NCBI GenBank assembly: GCA_016903675.1
Contig: JADQBA010000299.1
Location: forward strand, 1-5,501
Source: Stigonema ocellatum SAG 48.90 = DSM 106950
Lineage (GTDB): Bacteria > Cyanobacteriota > Cyanobacteriia > Cyanobacteriales > Nostocaceae
Length of the DNA stretch: 5,501 nt
Reading direction: 5' to 3'
Positions 5,353 to 5,501 of this stretch are shown here, one piece after another. Each line of letters begins with the position of its first letter. The first letter of the stretch is position 1. Under the pieces are notes generated by a model, which had not been told where the DNA came from, did no database searches, and worked only from the letters and a program-made list of their open reading frames with translations. The translations under genes were made by a program, and so were the position numbers.

Positions 5353-5365
5353 TAGGACTTACGCA
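5353..5365 (-). repeat. 13-bp motif TAGGACTTACGCA, inverted partner of 170-182
   Basis: This is an exact inverted copy of the motif at 170-182. It lies 91 bp upstream of the GST-like start on the minus strand. The DNA between (5263-5352) holds no ORF or clear promoter that I can identify. Confidence 0.5.
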
Positions 5366-5424
5366 CTTTACACATTGACCATCATGTGCAAAGCCGGCTC
5401 ATTAAGCTAAAAGTCTTGCCCTAC

Positions 5425-5501
5425 CTCGTTCCTGGGCTGCTGCCACAGAATGTGATCAAGGAGGCTCTGCCGGACGATTTGACAGGAGGCAGAGCCTCCT
5501 A
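5425..5501. repeat. Second palindromic repeat cassette, runs off the window
   Basis: This copy begins with CTCGTTCC, as at 28. GGAGGCTCTGCC (5460-5471) is the exact reverse complement of GGCAGAGCCTCC (5488-5499), a 12-bp stem with a 16-nt loop. A smaller hairpin, GGAGGC/GCCTCC (5485-5490/5494-5499, loop AGA), nests within it. The first hairpin of the family is degenerate here (CCTGGGCTGCTGCCA). It has the same orientation as the left cassette. Confidence 0.8.

Overview
The window looks like chromosomal DNA of a filamentous, probably heterocyst-forming cyanobacterium (Nostocales). The evidence is three HIP1 octamers (GCGATCGC at 409-416, 702-709 and 1371-1378), protein sequences of Nostoc type, C-rich and palindromic intergenic repeats of the kind common in these genomes, and a cyanobacterial-style IS200/IS605 element. 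This placement rests on recognition, not on a search.

Left half (1-2904), plus strand. A cluster of four small hairpins (28-138) precedes bioD (dethiobiotin synthetase, biotin synthesis). After a 39-bp gap comes an M20D metallo-amidohydrolase of the hippurate hydrolase/IAA-amino-acid hydrolase type. After 55 bp more comes a small exported protein with a bacterial SH3 domain and a striking His/Arg/Trp/Tyr tail made of 17-residue repeats. A strong hairpin (2874-2904) closes this group. The three genes are co-directional, but nothing visible ties their functions together.

Right half (2905-5352) is a nested structure. A minus-strand gene resembling the N-terminus of a glutathione S-transferase is split by an IS200/IS605-family element. 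The gene start is at 5158-5262 and its continuation at 2968-3051. Removing 3052-5157 (2106 bp) rejoins the gene in frame between two codons, which fixes the element ends: a TTGAC target at the tnpA-side end and a terminal TCAA at the tnpB-side end. The element carries divergent tnpB (minus) and tnpA (plus), with hairpins near both ends. Both genes are damaged. tnpB has one extra base but keeps its RuvC and zinc-finger residues. tnpA has several frameshifts and stops and has lost one catalytic histidine. The element therefore looks immobile by itself.

The right edge (5353-5501) holds a 13-bp motif also found inverted at 170-182, and a second, partial copy of the palindromic cassette seen at the left edge. 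No rRNA, tRNA or CRISPR array is visible. The most informative observation is the base-level reconstruction of the insertion, which also predicts the guide and the TAM of the TnpB omega-RNA system.
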